Source of the DNA: Chara braunii | Lineage: Eukaryota; Streptophyta; Charophyceae; Charales; Characeae | Reading direction: 5' to 3' | DNA length: 34,933 bases | NCBI GenBank assembly: GCA_003427395.1 | Contig: BFEA01000031.1 | Coordinates: 2,960,295 to 2,995,227 of the forward strand | Notes under the pieces: generated by a model | The model's database searches: none | Told to the model about the DNA's origin: nothing | What the model saw: the letters and a program-made list of their open reading frames with translations, nothing else | In this document: positions 10,730-20,458 of the stretch, piece by piece | How positions within the stretch are numbered: the stretch's first letter is position 1 | How the letters are laid out: each line of letters opens with the position of its first letter | Made by a program: the position numbers and the translations under genes

Positions 10730-10784
10730 ACAAAATATGGGGTTGTAGGGCTTAAACTTCCCTACAACCCCATATTTTTTGTTT
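10730..10784. repeat. Perfect 16-bp hairpin, AT-rich context
   Basis: ATATGGGGTTGTAGGG is followed after 9 bases by its exact reverse complement, then a T-run. It resembles a bacterial terminator by shape, but in this eukaryotic context it is more likely a structural element of the inserted repeat. Confidence 0.75.
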
Positions 10785-11005
10785 TTTTTTTAGCCTATTA
10801 TTTAATTCAGGAAAATTCTGGTAAAATCGGGTTCGCGGCGCGGACCAGGTAGGCCGCGGATGCGGACCCGTCTGCGTCCGCCATCTGAGATTGGACCCGC
10901 GGACGCGTCCACGGGTGTTACATAGCCTGCGGACGTTCGGAGGTCCGCATCTTCCTGTGGGCCCCCCCAAAACAACCGAAACCAGAGGAGAGGCGGGAGT
11001 AGCTC

Positions 11006-11731
11006 ATGACGGACTACTATTGGGTAGAATTCCGGCATGTGCTTATAGAAATCCAGGGAGCCTTTGTGCAGGAACTGGCCCAGAAATACGATATCATCGA
11101 CTTCATCGACCCTCTCCCCCCCCATGTGGCCCAAAGGGATGGCTACCTCATGGTAGCTCTGAATATTCCTAAAGGTCAGGTCTTCACCATTGATGACGTC
11201 ATTCTCTTCCGGGTGGGAGGGCGGGACTTCAGGATCCATACGGCACACAAAACACAGCCCTGGTGCTTCAAGTGTCAGGCGTACGGCCACCTCTCCTTGG
11301 ACTCAGAATGCCCTCACCACCCAGCTAAAAGGATCCGATCCACATGTCGTCTGCTTCGGGATCCACTTAAGAACACATGGTGGAGGACGGTAGACGCAGG
11401 GCATGAAGGATGGGTGTACGTGGACGAACCCCGGGAAAGGGGTGGAGTGAGGGGATGGGAATGGGAAAAAGAGGAGGCAGCGGACTGGAACACCAAACCA
11501 CCCGAAAACTGGATTCCTCCAAAGTCAGTGGAAGTACACATGAGCAGGATTTTCGATTCCCCCCTCCCTCACCAGAATGTGCCCTGGAAAGAGCCCAAAC
11601 CGGGCAAACCCCAAGACTTCATCTCCCCACAAGACACTCGGGAGTTGTGGCAAACCCCGTCACCTAAGAACAAAGCCTCTTCATCCAAACTAGCCGAACC
11701 TCAGCCCGCCGACACAAGTAACCCTTCCTGA
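11006..11731 (+). pseudogene. LINE ORF1, C-terminal part with CCHC knuckle
   Basis: A 241-residue frame that continues ORF1 after the insertion; its ATG is not a likely true start. Residues 1-85 resemble the globular part of plant LINE ORF1 proteins. A zinc knuckle follows with C87, C90, H95 and C102 (WCFKCQAYGHL...C), spacing C-x2-C-x4-H-x6-C, two longer than the usual x4 last gap. The tail is Pro/Ser/Lys-rich. Such knuckles bind single-stranded nucleic acid. Removing the insertion leaves a one-base phase difference, so the copy may also be frameshifted. Confidence 0.7.
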
Positions 11732-12660
11732 ACTTGGAAGTCAAAATGGAAACAGGGGATCATCAGATAACAGCACAACCAGGGAGCCGGGTGGGCAATG
11801 AACAGCATGACCAAACACAAAAGGAAGAAGGCAACGAGAATGTAGAAGCCACCAATAGGAAGGAAGAGAGTCTAGGCATGATGGCCCCAGGCAAAGAAAG
11901 TGGGGTTTTGGGCACTGACAAGGGAAGCAGGGTGGTCCCAGGCAAAGAAAGTGGGGTTCTGGATACCGACAAGGGAGGGAAGGGATAGGGAGCATCACAG
12001 ATGTGCGAGGGGAGCTCCTCCCAAGGGGCTCGTCGAGTACCCATGCAACACTCTCCGGGGGAGAGCAGGGCGAAAGGACCCGAACAGGAACAATCTGAGA
12101 AAAGCAAAATCTCCTCAAGATTAGATCCCTTCTGCCAAGCCTTCGGACCCCAACCTATGGACTGGGATCCGTCGACACCCCCCCCCCTGGACGAGGAGAT
12201 GAGGGACAGCGCCCCCCAAGCCTGGGGATCACAAGGGGGGGAGGACATTGAGCTCAGGCTTAAGAATCTGACAGAGTGGCTGATAGGTCAGCTCCAGATC
12301 CTGTATGTGGGCCAGACGGAGACCTACTGGGACGAGGCCTACGTCCAACGTTTCTCCCTGTTGGACGAAAGCCCTAGTCTGAAACAGGCCCTTGAACAAG
12401 GCCTGGCCCCGGGAATGGACTGGCAACAGGCACTAACCAGAATTTGGAACATCGTACACAAGAAATTTTCAGCCTCCCACGACCGGAACTCCCCAGCCTC
12501 CTACCGCAGATGCACGAGACACGGATGAAGAGGTAGACAAACCCCTCCCCCCCCCCTCAACAGGCACCCTCGACAGCCATACAACAAGTCTCGTTGGATA
12601 CCGGCCCTGAACAAGAACAGAAGACAGTTGCAGGAGCGGCAGAGTCCAATCCATCCAAAT
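11732..12660 (+). pseudogene. LINE inter-domain coding remnants
   Basis: An approximate direct repeat, GGCAAAGAAAGTGGGGTT, lies at about 11890 and 11941. A 175-codon frame at 12001-12528 includes an acidic, hydrophobic segment (LKNLTEWLIGQLQILYVGQ) that looks like real protein, but phase changes before and after it and the downstream proline tract indicate decay. It probably belongs to the ORF1 tail of the same LINE. I recognise no domain. Confidence 0.4.
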
Positions 12661-12668
12661 GAACAAAA

Positions 12669-13178
12669 ATGCGCCACCTAATCGAGAAAGGGTTATATCA
12701 TACGAGCCTACCAGCGAGGGACAAGGTCTTAGTACTGCCAATCAGGAGGAAGACCGGAAAATGGGAGTTGGGCTTGTCGCCCGCAGAGTCCGAGGACCCG
12801 TATACCCCCGCTTACGGTGGAATGACACTCCTTGGGTGGCATATGCAAAGGGAGGGCATACTCAAAACGCGGGAGGTCACTAAGTTTATTGTCGGGCACT
12901 ATGAACCAGGAGCGATGATCATCATTAGCGTATCCACGGAGGGGCTGAAGATGGCCTACAAAGACCTTTATGTAAGATTTGAAGAAAATAAGGAAGCGGG
13001 GCTACAATGGCTCACACACAATATGCTCTTGGACACCCAACAATTAAAGTTCAAACCGAGCAATATCTGGTCAACTGACGAACTGCACACATGCATCTGC
13101 ACAATACTAAGAAATAACATTCTCAACAAAGGGGTCGATTGGGATGCACAAGAATGGTCCCCCCTAATCGACAAATAA
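12669..13178 (+). pseudogene. 169-codon LINE-associated frame, unknown domain
   Basis: An intact frame from ATG to TAA in the same phase as the endonuclease that starts about 100 bases later. It is not repetitive, has mixed hydrophobic and charged residues typical of a folded protein (TKFIVGHYEPGAMIIISVS), and has no close motif I can name. It could be the C-terminal domain of ORF1. Its clean coding state compared with the flanking decay is notable. Confidence 0.45.
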
Positions 13179-13223
13179 TAAAAAGGACTAAGGGCGCACA
13201 AGCACACAAAAAACACAAAAGCA

Positions 13224-14075
13224 ATGGAGCTGGTTGATGCGGTGTATGGGAAGAATAGAAAATGGAACCGCATACTACAGCAGGCTGACATGGACATCAG
13301 ATCGATCAACGTAAATGGCCTGGCTTCCCGCAACCCTAAAAAAATTAAAGTACTGTGGGACTTGATGAGAGGGGTTGGGGGTAGATCATGGCCAGATGTG
13401 GTATGCATACAAGAAACCCACCTTATGGACTCTCCAGAGCATCATAGGGCGCACAGGCAAGCCTGACCCTTTCAAAGCTACCAAGCATTCGCCCCCTGCC
13501 CGGGGAGCTCGGGTGTGGCCATCTGGATCCCGCCTGAATCACGATGCGAGGTCCTCCATTGGGAAAAGGACGAGGAGGAGGGACGATGGGTCAAAACAGT
13601 GGGCGCCCTGGAACAAGAAGTCGTATGTATAGTATCCCTACACGCCTCAAACACGACCCGTTAGAGACGAGTGTTTTTTGACAAAATTGCAACGATCCCC
13701 ACCCCGAACATCCCCCTAATACTAGCAGGGGATTTCAACGCAGCGCCCGACAAATGGCTAGACAAGTGTAAAATCACCCATACCGCTGCCCACAACGCAG
13801 AGGAGGATGAGTGTATACTGAAAGATTTGTGCACCCCCCTATCGCTCTTTGACACATTCAGGCGAAGCCACCCCAAAGACAGAACGTTTACCTGCATCGA
13901 AAACAAGGACTCTACCAAGCTGTCCAAGTCGCGGATCGATTTGATCCTGACATCGGAAGAATTAGAAGGTGGGCTCTCGCTAATGGCAATACTCCCTTCC
14001 AACCAATTTCCTGACATGGATCACAGGATGTGTATGGCGGTTTGGACATTTCGCAAACGGGCGGACTGAGGGGCC
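13224..14075 (+). pseudogene. LINE ORF2 AP-type endonuclease, broken
   Basis: The N-terminal part gives DIRSINVNGLASRNPKKIK and a DVVCIQETHL motif, in which QET carries the catalytic Glu of exonuclease-endonuclease-phosphatase enzymes. The frame then shifts at about 13440-13506 and resumes with GVAIWIPPESRCEVLHW and a TAG at about 13654. From 13671 it continues with LAGDFNAAPDKW (GDFN metal and catalytic motif), SRIDLIL and DMDHRMC, where the usual SDH has become MDH. These enzymes nick target DNA to start reverse transcription. Frameshift, stop and changed SDH all argue that this copy is inactive. Confidence 0.85.
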
Positions 14076-14468
14076 AGTTACTATAAACTAAATACCTCTC
14101 TACTAAAAACTAAATCATTCAAGCAATACCCCCAACAAGCCTGGGATTTTTGGAAAGACCACCGCCCCCAACACGAATCGCAGATCAACTGGTTCAATAA
14201 TGGTCTATTTTTGTTGAACAGGAAGTGCAACGACTACTCCAAACATCTAGCCACTCAGAGACACCTCCAGGAAGTCACGATCATGCAGGATTTGGTAAGC
14301 GCAGAACAAAAGCAGAATTTGGTAAACTCGCAAGGGCAGGCAGCGGATCACCGACTTACAAGCTCGCATACGAAAATTAAAATACCAACTTTTTCAACAT
14401 GCACAATATAGATGGCAAGGCACCCAAATAAGGGCCAGGCTATCCAGATTCTCCACTGAAGGAGTAAT
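14076..14468 (+). pseudogene. LINE ORF2 linker after endonuclease, cut off
   Basis: The same phase continues with a segment typical of the region between endonuclease and RT (QAWDFWKDHRPQHESQINWF). It decays and ends at about 14465 before any RT motif. Since LINEs usually lose their 5' end, loss of the 3' part here suggests a later deletion or insertion. Confidence 0.6.
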
Positions 14469-14520
14469 GAACTCTCATTTTTTTGGCTTGGCTAGAGTAC
14501 GCTGCCAACCTGTGTAACAC

Positions 14521-14630
14521 TCCATACAACGTACGGGAGGTTTATCGTACGGACCGTACGGTCGTACGTACGGCCGTATGTACAGCCTCGTACGAAACAA
14601 AAACAACAACAACAACAACAACAACAACGT
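14521..14630. repeat. CGTACG palindrome cluster plus (AAC)n
   Basis: CGTAC/GTACG motifs recur about eight times between 14529 and 14593, some as overlapping palindromes such as CGTACGGACCGTACGG, followed by an AAC run at about 14600-14628. The same motif is frequent at 29440-29680. Confidence 0.75.
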
Positions 14631-14784
14631 TTTTATCTCAAATTTGGCTACGTCTCTCTGTGGAATATCAGAGAGCAGGGTGGTTCCCGTCCCTCCTACG
14701 ACCATCAACCTCCAGAATCAAGTGTTATCTAGTGGTTATCTACGATAGTATTATGCCCATTTATGGGTTAAATACATTGCAAAC

Positions 14785-15077
14785 TGCACGAAGAAGGGAG
14801 AGAGGCTTTAGTGCTTGGCGAATGGTGAGTCAAACAGCAACACTTCCAGGAGCAGTGGGAGGGCAACTGGCAGTGGTGGGACTGTTGTTCTGAGGAGCAT
14901 GTACGGAGTACTAGTGACTATCTCAACCGGGAGTGTGAAGACAAAATCTGTAGGGCGACGGACACGGACTCTTTGGTCGACTGGGTGAAACCGCACCACT
15001 GTACATGGAGACACTCATACTTTAGTTACTTCGACTACTCCTATCTTGGCCTTTATTTACCTCAAATTCGAAATTAA
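14785..15077 (+). other. Possible coding remnant, unknown
   Basis: One frame reads KLHEEGREALVLGEW, a TGA, then continues for about 80 residues with varied, Trp/Cys-containing sequence (WEGNWQWWDCCSEEHVRSTS) to a TAA at 15077. Composition looks protein-like and non-repetitive. A GTGAGT string sits at the TGA and could be a splice donor remnant. It may be a host exon or an old element; no family recognised. Confidence 0.25.
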
Positions 15078-15565
15078 ATTCCATTTTCTTCTCCATGACT
15101 TTCGAGTTACTCTGTCCTTGGTCTTATTCTTGGGTGTTTTCAGTCGTTTCCTGGTCTGCCTTCATAAGTTTCAGTTGCCAGTGAAATTTGGTTTGACATA
15201 GTTTTAGTACTTGGTTTGTAAGCAATAACAACGTATTTTTCATGTTTTAGGGTTTCCTCCCTCCTCTTAGTGGCAATTATAACGTCGGGAATATTGGTGC
15301 TCGTGGTGTGTGAGGGCGAGAGTGTATTCCGTAGCTCAGGTTCTCTGCGGGTATCTCTGGTTATAGTGTGCACTTTAGCACACGCCTCTTGCTTGTAGGA
15401 AAAGGAAGAGCCCAGGGTGGCGAACTTAGCTCGGAGCTTGAATATGTTTTTGGTTGATTTCGGTCCGGTCACAGACTTGAAAAGAAAAGAAAAGAAAAAA
15501 AAAAGATTGGTAACCCAGCGCCTGCCGTGGAAACTCTGGGGATGTAGATAGGTTGAGTTAGTAGG
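15078..15565. other. Intergenic stretch, nothing recognised
   Basis: AT-moderate sequence without convincing coding frames or repeats. A small AAAAG-type run lies at 15481-15506. Confidence 0.4.
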
Positions 15566-15566
15566 C

Positions 15567-15567
15567 A

Positions 15568-15611
<44 letters not shown>

Positions 15612-15612
15612 N

Positions 15613-15648
<36 letters not shown>

Positions 15649-15752
15649 ATAAGAGCAGACACCCCCTCTATTCTCCCTGTTTGGTAGATGGCTCCGTTCC
15701 ATTGGTGGGGAGCTGCACCTGTTGGAAAACGGGTCCAGCGTCCCTTTACATC
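15567..15752 (-). repeat. Short A-tailed dispersed repeat (SINE-like), copy 4
   Basis: On the minus strand it starts with GGGACGCTGGACCCGTTTTC, continues with CAGCTCCCCACCAATGGA and CTCTTATCAGC, and ends in an A-run of over 70 bases (T on the plus strand, 15571-15644, with one N). A second head fragment in the same orientation lies at about 15775-15815. Head order matches the copies at 2160 and 7165. Confidence 0.65.
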
Positions 15753-15817
15753 ATGAATCCTTGGAATGATAAGGAACCCCTCGTGCTGGGAACCCGGTCC
15801 AGCGTCCCCTTAGATCA

Positions 15818-15827
15818 TATATAAGTT
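15818..15827 (+). promoter_or_regulatory. Possible TATA box
   Basis: CATATATAAG lies about 80 bases before the ATG at 15903 and about 45 before that at 15864. The spacing fits a plant core promoter, but the sequence is also part of repeat-rich DNA, so this is weak. Confidence 0.25.
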
Positions 15828-15902
15828 TAGATAAAACCAGGCAGGCAGACGATAAGAGGGCTTTTGTCTTCCTTGTCTCTGCACCTTGGACAACCAACAG
15901 CC

Positions 15903-16172
15903 ATGCGTGCCCCCGCCGGAAACCAGGCAGATAATGGGGATATGTCATCTGTGCCTCTTCACCCTGAGCGGGCGCCAGATATTCGTGACTATCTAGCACT
16001 TCCAGCTTCCCCATCCTCTGATATTTTTCAAACTGAGAATCCTGGTCAGCAATCTTTGTGGACAGGAAATTGTTTCTCACAGCCTGAGTCCGTTTCCACG
16101 GATAAACAACATTCCAACCCATTATTTCCAGAAGCCGATGTGGAACATAACCAGAAAAGAGGTAGTGTATAA
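15903..16172 (+). CDS. Possible short CDS or first exon, unknown
   Basis: A frame of about 89 codons from an ATG at 15903 (MRAPAGNQADNGDMSSVPLH...) to TAA at 16172, preceded by a possible TATA box. It is hydrophilic, Pro/Ser/Gln-rich and lacks any domain I know. A GTAGTG string before the stop could be a donor site. The opposite strand also has an open frame of 144 codons and lies downstream of a LINE ORF2 tail, so the whole could instead be LINE 3' sequence. Confidence 0.2.
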   Translation: MRAPAGNQADNGDMSSVPLHPERAPDIRDYLALPASPSSDIFQTENPGQQSLWTGNCFSQPESVSTDKQHSNPLFPEADVEHNQKRGSV

Positions 16173-16288
16173 TCTCAGACACCATCCTGCGCGTACCAAG
16201 AGATTGGAACCAGTGGCATACCCAGGGGGGGAAAGGGATCTGGGAAACTTGAAGGTGGACTCATTGGAATACTAGGGTCAATAGTACT

Positions 16289-17060
16289 CTATTCATTAAA
16301 AGTGAGACGATAATTCCATGACTCTTTCCCTGTCCCATCTTCCTGCCTCCTTTTCCATTCCACCCTTCCCATCTTCCCTCCTTGTTCCCCTCCAAGCCAA
16401 TCTTGATTGAATATTTGAATGTGCTGTTTGATATCTTTTTCCAGAGAAAAGAATTTAAGCTTTTCCTTCACTTTTTCCCATCCAACTGTGATTTCAATCT
16501 GAATTTGCTGTTTGATAGTGTCTGTATATTCAGGACCATCAAGCCGAGCACCTTCCATCTCATAGGTGCACCTACGAACCCATAGAGCCCAGATCACCGC
16601 TCTTCTCAAGATCTTAAATAAATTCAGAATAAAGGTATCCTCCAACGACGGATTCCAATCTTCAAGTAATAAGGCTTTCCAGTTCCATGGCCAAGGGAGG
16701 GATGTTCCGATATGACTCCAGATTCTATCCCACCATCGCCATAACCACACCGAACCCGGGCATTGCAGGAATATGTGTTCTATAGTTTCTGGGATAAGTT
16801 TGGAGGGGAAGGCAGATCTACAGAACTTGCACCAGGGGAATGCTTTTCTTTTCTGTTCTAGTGAAGTCCTGTCGATAAGCCAGTCATTAGTGGGTGAGCA
16901 TCTATGAGTTCATAGATTAGCAGTAGTTCTTGACAGATTCACGGGCTGTATTGGACCGTAGGTGAAATTGGGTAACACAAAAGGAGAGAGATGGCTTGGT
17001 ATTGGTATTAGACCTCGGTTCTGGTTCTGCCAAGACTTGTAAGCGGCTAATGCTGCCAGG
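16289..17060 (-). pseudogene. LINE ORF2 C-terminus with zf-RVT domain
   Basis: The minus strand gives TNDWLIDRTSLEQKRKAF followed by PWCKFCRSAFPSKLIPETIE and HIFLQCPGSVWLWRWWDRIW. The Cys-x2-Cys...His...Cys pattern is that of zf-RVT, which follows RT and connection domains in plant LINE ORF2. It continues in frame to 16289 with LRRAVIWALWVRRC, a typical tail segment. RT motifs upstream are not visible, so this is a 5'-truncated copy. Its 3' region may reach the poly(A) run at 15571. Confidence 0.75.
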
Positions 17061-18170
17061 ATAACTCCGGGTTGAATTGTGAGGTCCCCGGCCTCGGTTC
17101 GCTTTACGAATGGTATTTGAGCAAAAAAAAAAAAAGTTGAAAATAGCCTTGCGGCTAATGTAGAGAATCAGTGGCTGCGAAGAAGTCCCATGAGTCCCAG
17201 TCTCAACTGAAAAGTCCCAAAGAAAGGCAACCGCCTATAAAAACTGTCGGAAAAATGTCGGAAAAGACCCTGGCCGACCATGATGTGACCAACCAAATAA
17301 ACTGAAGCACAACAGTTGCAGACCTACGGTAGGTTCGACTCCAGATGCAATCAGATGAACATAACTAAAATATAATATAATAATGCTGAATTAGCTGTGG
17401 CCAGTCAGTTCAATGATGTGTAGAGGAGCCAGCACCTATATCTGTTCTATTCGATCGTAGCCTGCGACTGCAATGTCGAGATTCGGTCGATTGGAGAGGC
17501 CGGTGCTTNTTTTTTTTTTTTTTTTTTTTGCCGGTGCTTTTCGTGTTTTCACGTTTGCTCTGTTTTTGTCACATCTCCGCGACAAATGGCACGGAACGGC
17601 GATTCGAGAGCTGGGCCCGCGGACAATGTTCTACGTGGGACTGCAGGGGGACCTTTTTTGGCCTTTTCAGACGATTCGTGGGGAACCTTTTTTTGCCTTT
17701 TCAGACGATTCGTGGTGGACCTTTTTTTGCCTTTTCAGACGATTCGTGGTAAGCAGCACGTGCTTGGAACGGGCCCAGGCACTTGACAAATGGTAGAAGC
17801 ATCAAATAAAGAGTATCAGCCGTCACTCGCGTCACTGATGGACGATCGGCGAAACTTCTCGTCATTGCTGAACAACCGGTAGGGGATGGAAGGGGCACCC
17901 ATTGGCCGAAAAGGAGGTTCGCGATAATCTTTCGCACTACAGAGGGACAGCTATCACGTAGCCAGACGCAGTGTCTCGATGGATGGATATCGCGCTGCAT
18001 GGGAGTAGTGGATGCGATTAACGACCTACCGGCGAAAGCTCTTGTCGTTGCTGACCTGTCGGGTGGAAGGTGGGGACACTTATTTGCCGCCATAAAGCAG
18101 ATCTGGTAATAGGTCACCGCATGTCGGAAGAACGGCCTGACCTCCTCAGCGCACCAGCTGTCGGACATCA
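17061..18170. other. Non-genic stretch with small repeats
   Basis: It includes an A-run (17124-17136), a T-run with one N (17507-17529) and three direct copies of a TTTTCAGACGATTCGTGG module with a variable GGACCTTTTTTTGCC part between 17640 and 17750. The frames across the last are in-phase copies of the repeat (about 33-34 bp), not a gene. Confidence 0.55.
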
Positions 18171-18316
18171 TCTCTCTCTCTGTGTCTGTCTTTCTGTCTC
18201 TCTGTCTCTCTGTGTGGCGGGGAGGGGGGGGTGGAAGTAGAGCATGGTTTGATCGGATATTTCTGTGAATACTCCGGGATTAAGCAAGAAGTCGGGAGCG
18301 GCGAAATTTAGGTGAC

Positions 18317-18370
<54 letters not shown>

Positions 18371-18498
18371 CTCCCGCGTATCTCTTTCTCTCGTTGTGGG
18401 GGAGTGGAGCATAGTGCTAATTGGGTATTTGTGGAAATACCCTGGGGGGGGGGGAGTTAAGCAAGACGTGGGCAGGGACAGGGACGAAATCTAGGTAA
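18171..18498 (+). repeat. Tandem duplication of about 165 bp upstream of the Sel1 gene
   Basis: Both halves start with a TC/TG-rich tract, then carry GGAG..GAGCAT.GT, a TATTT(C/G)TG(T/G) string, an AATAC(T)CC..GGG block, TTAAGCAAGA and GAAAT(T/C)TAGGT. The second copy ends three bases before the ATG at 18501. It probably forms the leader or promoter of that gene; the CT tract followed by TTTAGGT or TCTAGGT could also be splice-acceptor-like. Confidence 0.7.
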
Positions 18499-18500
18499 TC

Positions 18501-19532
18501 ATGCGGGGGTATTTTCGCTCAGCGCCACGACTGGTCGCCGACGAATTGTCAACGACCATCTGGGACCCGTCGATTGAAGCGGCACCTTTGGACGAGAAGA
18601 TCAGGCACCATGTCGCCCTCAATCTTCCGAGGTCGTTGATGGCACCGAGTTTGTCGACGGACGAGAAGACGAAGATGGGCGAAGCCTATCTTGATGGCAA
18701 GTTCGGCGCTCCCGAGGACGTCAAGCACGCGATATGGTGGTTTACGGCGGCGGCAAAAGAAGGCGACGCCGACGGTCAGTTTCAATTAGGTCTTCTCTAT
18801 GAGCAGGGAGGTCGATCGGAGTTGGACGACGACGATTTGGCTTTCGACTGGTTCATGAAAGCGGCGCAACTGGGTCATGCGAAAGCCGCTCTCGTGATTG
18901 GCAGATGGTTTCAGCAAGGCCGGGGTCCAACGCCTGTGGCTAAGGTTGAGAGACTTGGAAGAGCTGCCCCGCGGACGCCCATCGCGAGGCGAGGGGAGAG
19001 GGAGTTGCTGGAGGAAGGATTACGGTGGTTTATGCTGGCGGCGCAAAGGCAGCTGCCAGAGGGTCAGTATGAGGTGGGCAGGTGCTACGAATCTGGTCAG
19101 GGTTGTGCGAAGAAGACACTGGAGGAGGCCGTCGTGTATTATAGAATGGCGTCAAGTCAGGGTTTTCCGCCGGCGCAGTACAGGATGGGGGTGTGTTATG
19201 AGAGGGGAGAGGGGGTGGGGTCACAAGATTGGTACCAGGCGGTGAATCTGTACCGAAGGGCGGCCGAGCAGGGAAATGCCGAGGCAAGGGTGGCGTTGGG
19301 TAAGTGTTTGGAAAGGGGTGTGGGGGGGTTGGAGAGATCGATGACGACGGCGGCGGCGATGTACGGTCTGGCGGCGGCACAGGAGAACGCCGAAGCGCAG
19401 TACTTGTACGGATTGTGTTGTGAGGAAGGGCGTGGAGTGAACCGAGATGACGAGCTGGCGCTCGCGTGGTACAGAAAGGCGGCCTACCAAGGGTACGAAC
19501 CGGCTAAGGAGAAGCTTAGGGGTCGCGGTTAG
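18501..19532 (+). CDS. Sel1-repeat (SLR) protein
   Basis: A clean 343-codon single-exon frame, ATG to TAG. From about residue 55 it consists of about seven Sel1-like repeats of 36-40 residues: AIWWFTAAAKEGDADGQFQL, AFDWFMKAAQLGHAKAALVI, GLRWFMLAAQRQLPEGQYEV, AVVYYRMASSQGFPPAQYRM, AVNLYRRAAEQGNAEARVAL and ALAWYRKAAYQGYEPAKEKL, each with the A-x-x-W/L-Y/F-x-x-A-A-x-x-G-x-x-x-A pattern and many with Y-x-x-G-x-G. Such solenoids are protein-binding adaptors, used for example in ER-associated degradation and in chitin synthase regulation; the partner cannot be told here. An Arg-rich insert lies in the third repeat near residues 145-165. No signal peptide or membrane segment is evident. GC-rich coding bias and lack of stops suggest a working gene; exons upstream cannot be excluded. 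Confidence 0.85.
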   Translation: MRGYFRSAPRLVADELSTTIWDPSIEAAPLDEKIRHHVALNLPRSLMAPSLSTDEKTKMGEAYLDGKFGAPEDVKHAIWWFTAAAKEGDADGQFQLGLLYEQGGRSELDDDDLAFDWFMKAAQLGHAKAALVIGRWFQQGRGPTPVAKVERLGRAAPRTPIARRGERELLEEGLRWFMLAAQRQLPEGQYEVGRCYESGQGCAKKTLEEAVVYYRMASSQGFPPAQYRMGVCYERGEGVGSQDWYQAVNLYRRAAEQGNAEARVALGKCLERGVGGLERSMTTAAAMYGLAAAQENAEAQYLYGLCCEEGRGVNRDDELALAWYRKAAYQGYEPAKEKLRGRG

Positions 19533-19740
19533 CTCGCGGGAGGCATTGTGCCCGTTCCCCTCTCCTCCTCTCCGCGTATGGGATTCCTGATACCTCGCGC
19601 GTGATGTGGAGAGGAGGAAGCAGCTACGTTACCGGTAAGTATACATTTCCTGACGCCCATTTACCCCCATCTATGTCACTCTTTCCTGCGTCTACTTACC
19701 CAATCGGACGTCCGTTGAGCTATTTCGGGCGTGCGTGCGT
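19533..19740. other. Downstream flank of the Sel1 gene
   Basis: No canonical AATAAA is seen. A CTCCTCCTCTCCGCG tract follows the stop codon. Nothing else recognised. Confidence 0.4.
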
Positions 19741-19753
19741 GTGTCGGTGGGTA

Positions 19754-19756
<3 letters not shown>

Positions 19757-19845
<89 letters not shown>

Positions 19846-19846
19846 N

Positions 19847-19937
<91 letters not shown>
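19757..19937. repeat. Double compound microsatellite (GT)n(GA)n N (GT)n(GA)n
   Basis: GT about 19757-19798, GA 19799-19845, one N at 19846, GT to 19880, GA to 19937. The single N and exact period suggest that two reads ending in the same array were joined, so the true length is unknown. Confidence 0.95.
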
Positions 19938-19939
<2 letters not shown>

Positions 19940-20084
19940 AGCGGGGGAAGGTATTCTTTGAATAGGTTGTCGAGAAACTATAGCCCCGCCCTCCCAAATT
20001 GGACGTAAAGTGGAATTTAAACCTCAGAAATCTTGGCTGCGGGTGTTTGGGTACTTGCATTTATAATTAGATAGACAAGTAGCT

Positions 20085-20335
20085 CAACCTGTCATCCACG
20101 TGGCTGGCCTTGTACGTAAGAGGTTATGAACAGGTGGAGCTTTCCTTACCTCCTTCCCCTTCCCCTTTTTTCCTTTTCCTTTTTTCTTTTCCCTTTGCGC
20201 TCTGATTCACAATGTGACAATATATATTGTCACACTGGAATATATCGTGTGGAAGAAGATAAGAAATGAATTTATTTCTTCCTTTTTTCGCATTTGCGCT
20301 CTGATAAATTTGTGACGATATGTATTTTGTGTGTG
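20085..20335. repeat. Foldback-family element with TGTGACAATAT core
   Basis: It holds a perfect 22-bp palindrome at 20213-20234 (TGTGACAATATATATTGTCA plus CA), flanked by TTTGCGCTCTGA on both sides of the core (near 20195 and 20293) and by a CATCCACGTGGCTGGCCTTG block. The same parts occur in the larger inverted repeat at 22950-23350, so both belong to one family. Confidence 0.7.
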
Positions 20336-20458
20336 TCTTTGTCTGTTTTCTGCATGTTTGTCTTTTCTGTATTTACTTTTTGTCGTTTTCTTTTTCAGAA
20401 AGGCGACGGCCTTGAGATATCATCATCGAGCTGACCAGCCCCAGTGAAATCAGAATTG

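Larger units (their letters stand above)
9902..11009. mobile_element. Nested insertion in LINE ORF1, about 1.1 kb, with gap
   Basis: CGGACTA flanks both sides (9895-9901 and 11010-11016) and looks like a target-site duplication; coding sequence of ORF1 lies outside on each side. The ends are loosely inverted: TGAATACCCCCCGGC against TGAGCTACTCCCGCC read inward from the right. Both end regions are rich in GCGGAC/GTCCGC. Inside are an 11-bp perfect stem (9970-9980 with 9987-9997), a GC hairpin at 10166-10193, TGAT-type repeats, an N gap and an AT-rich right half. No transposase is seen, so it would be non-autonomous. The duplication length (7, perhaps 8-10 with one indel) fits hAT or Mutator-type better than LINE insertion. 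Confidence 0.6.

Noticed and set aside
10730-10784. Rho-independent terminator
   Set aside because: The hairpin plus T-run has that form, but the setting is eukaryotic and it sits inside an inserted repeat.
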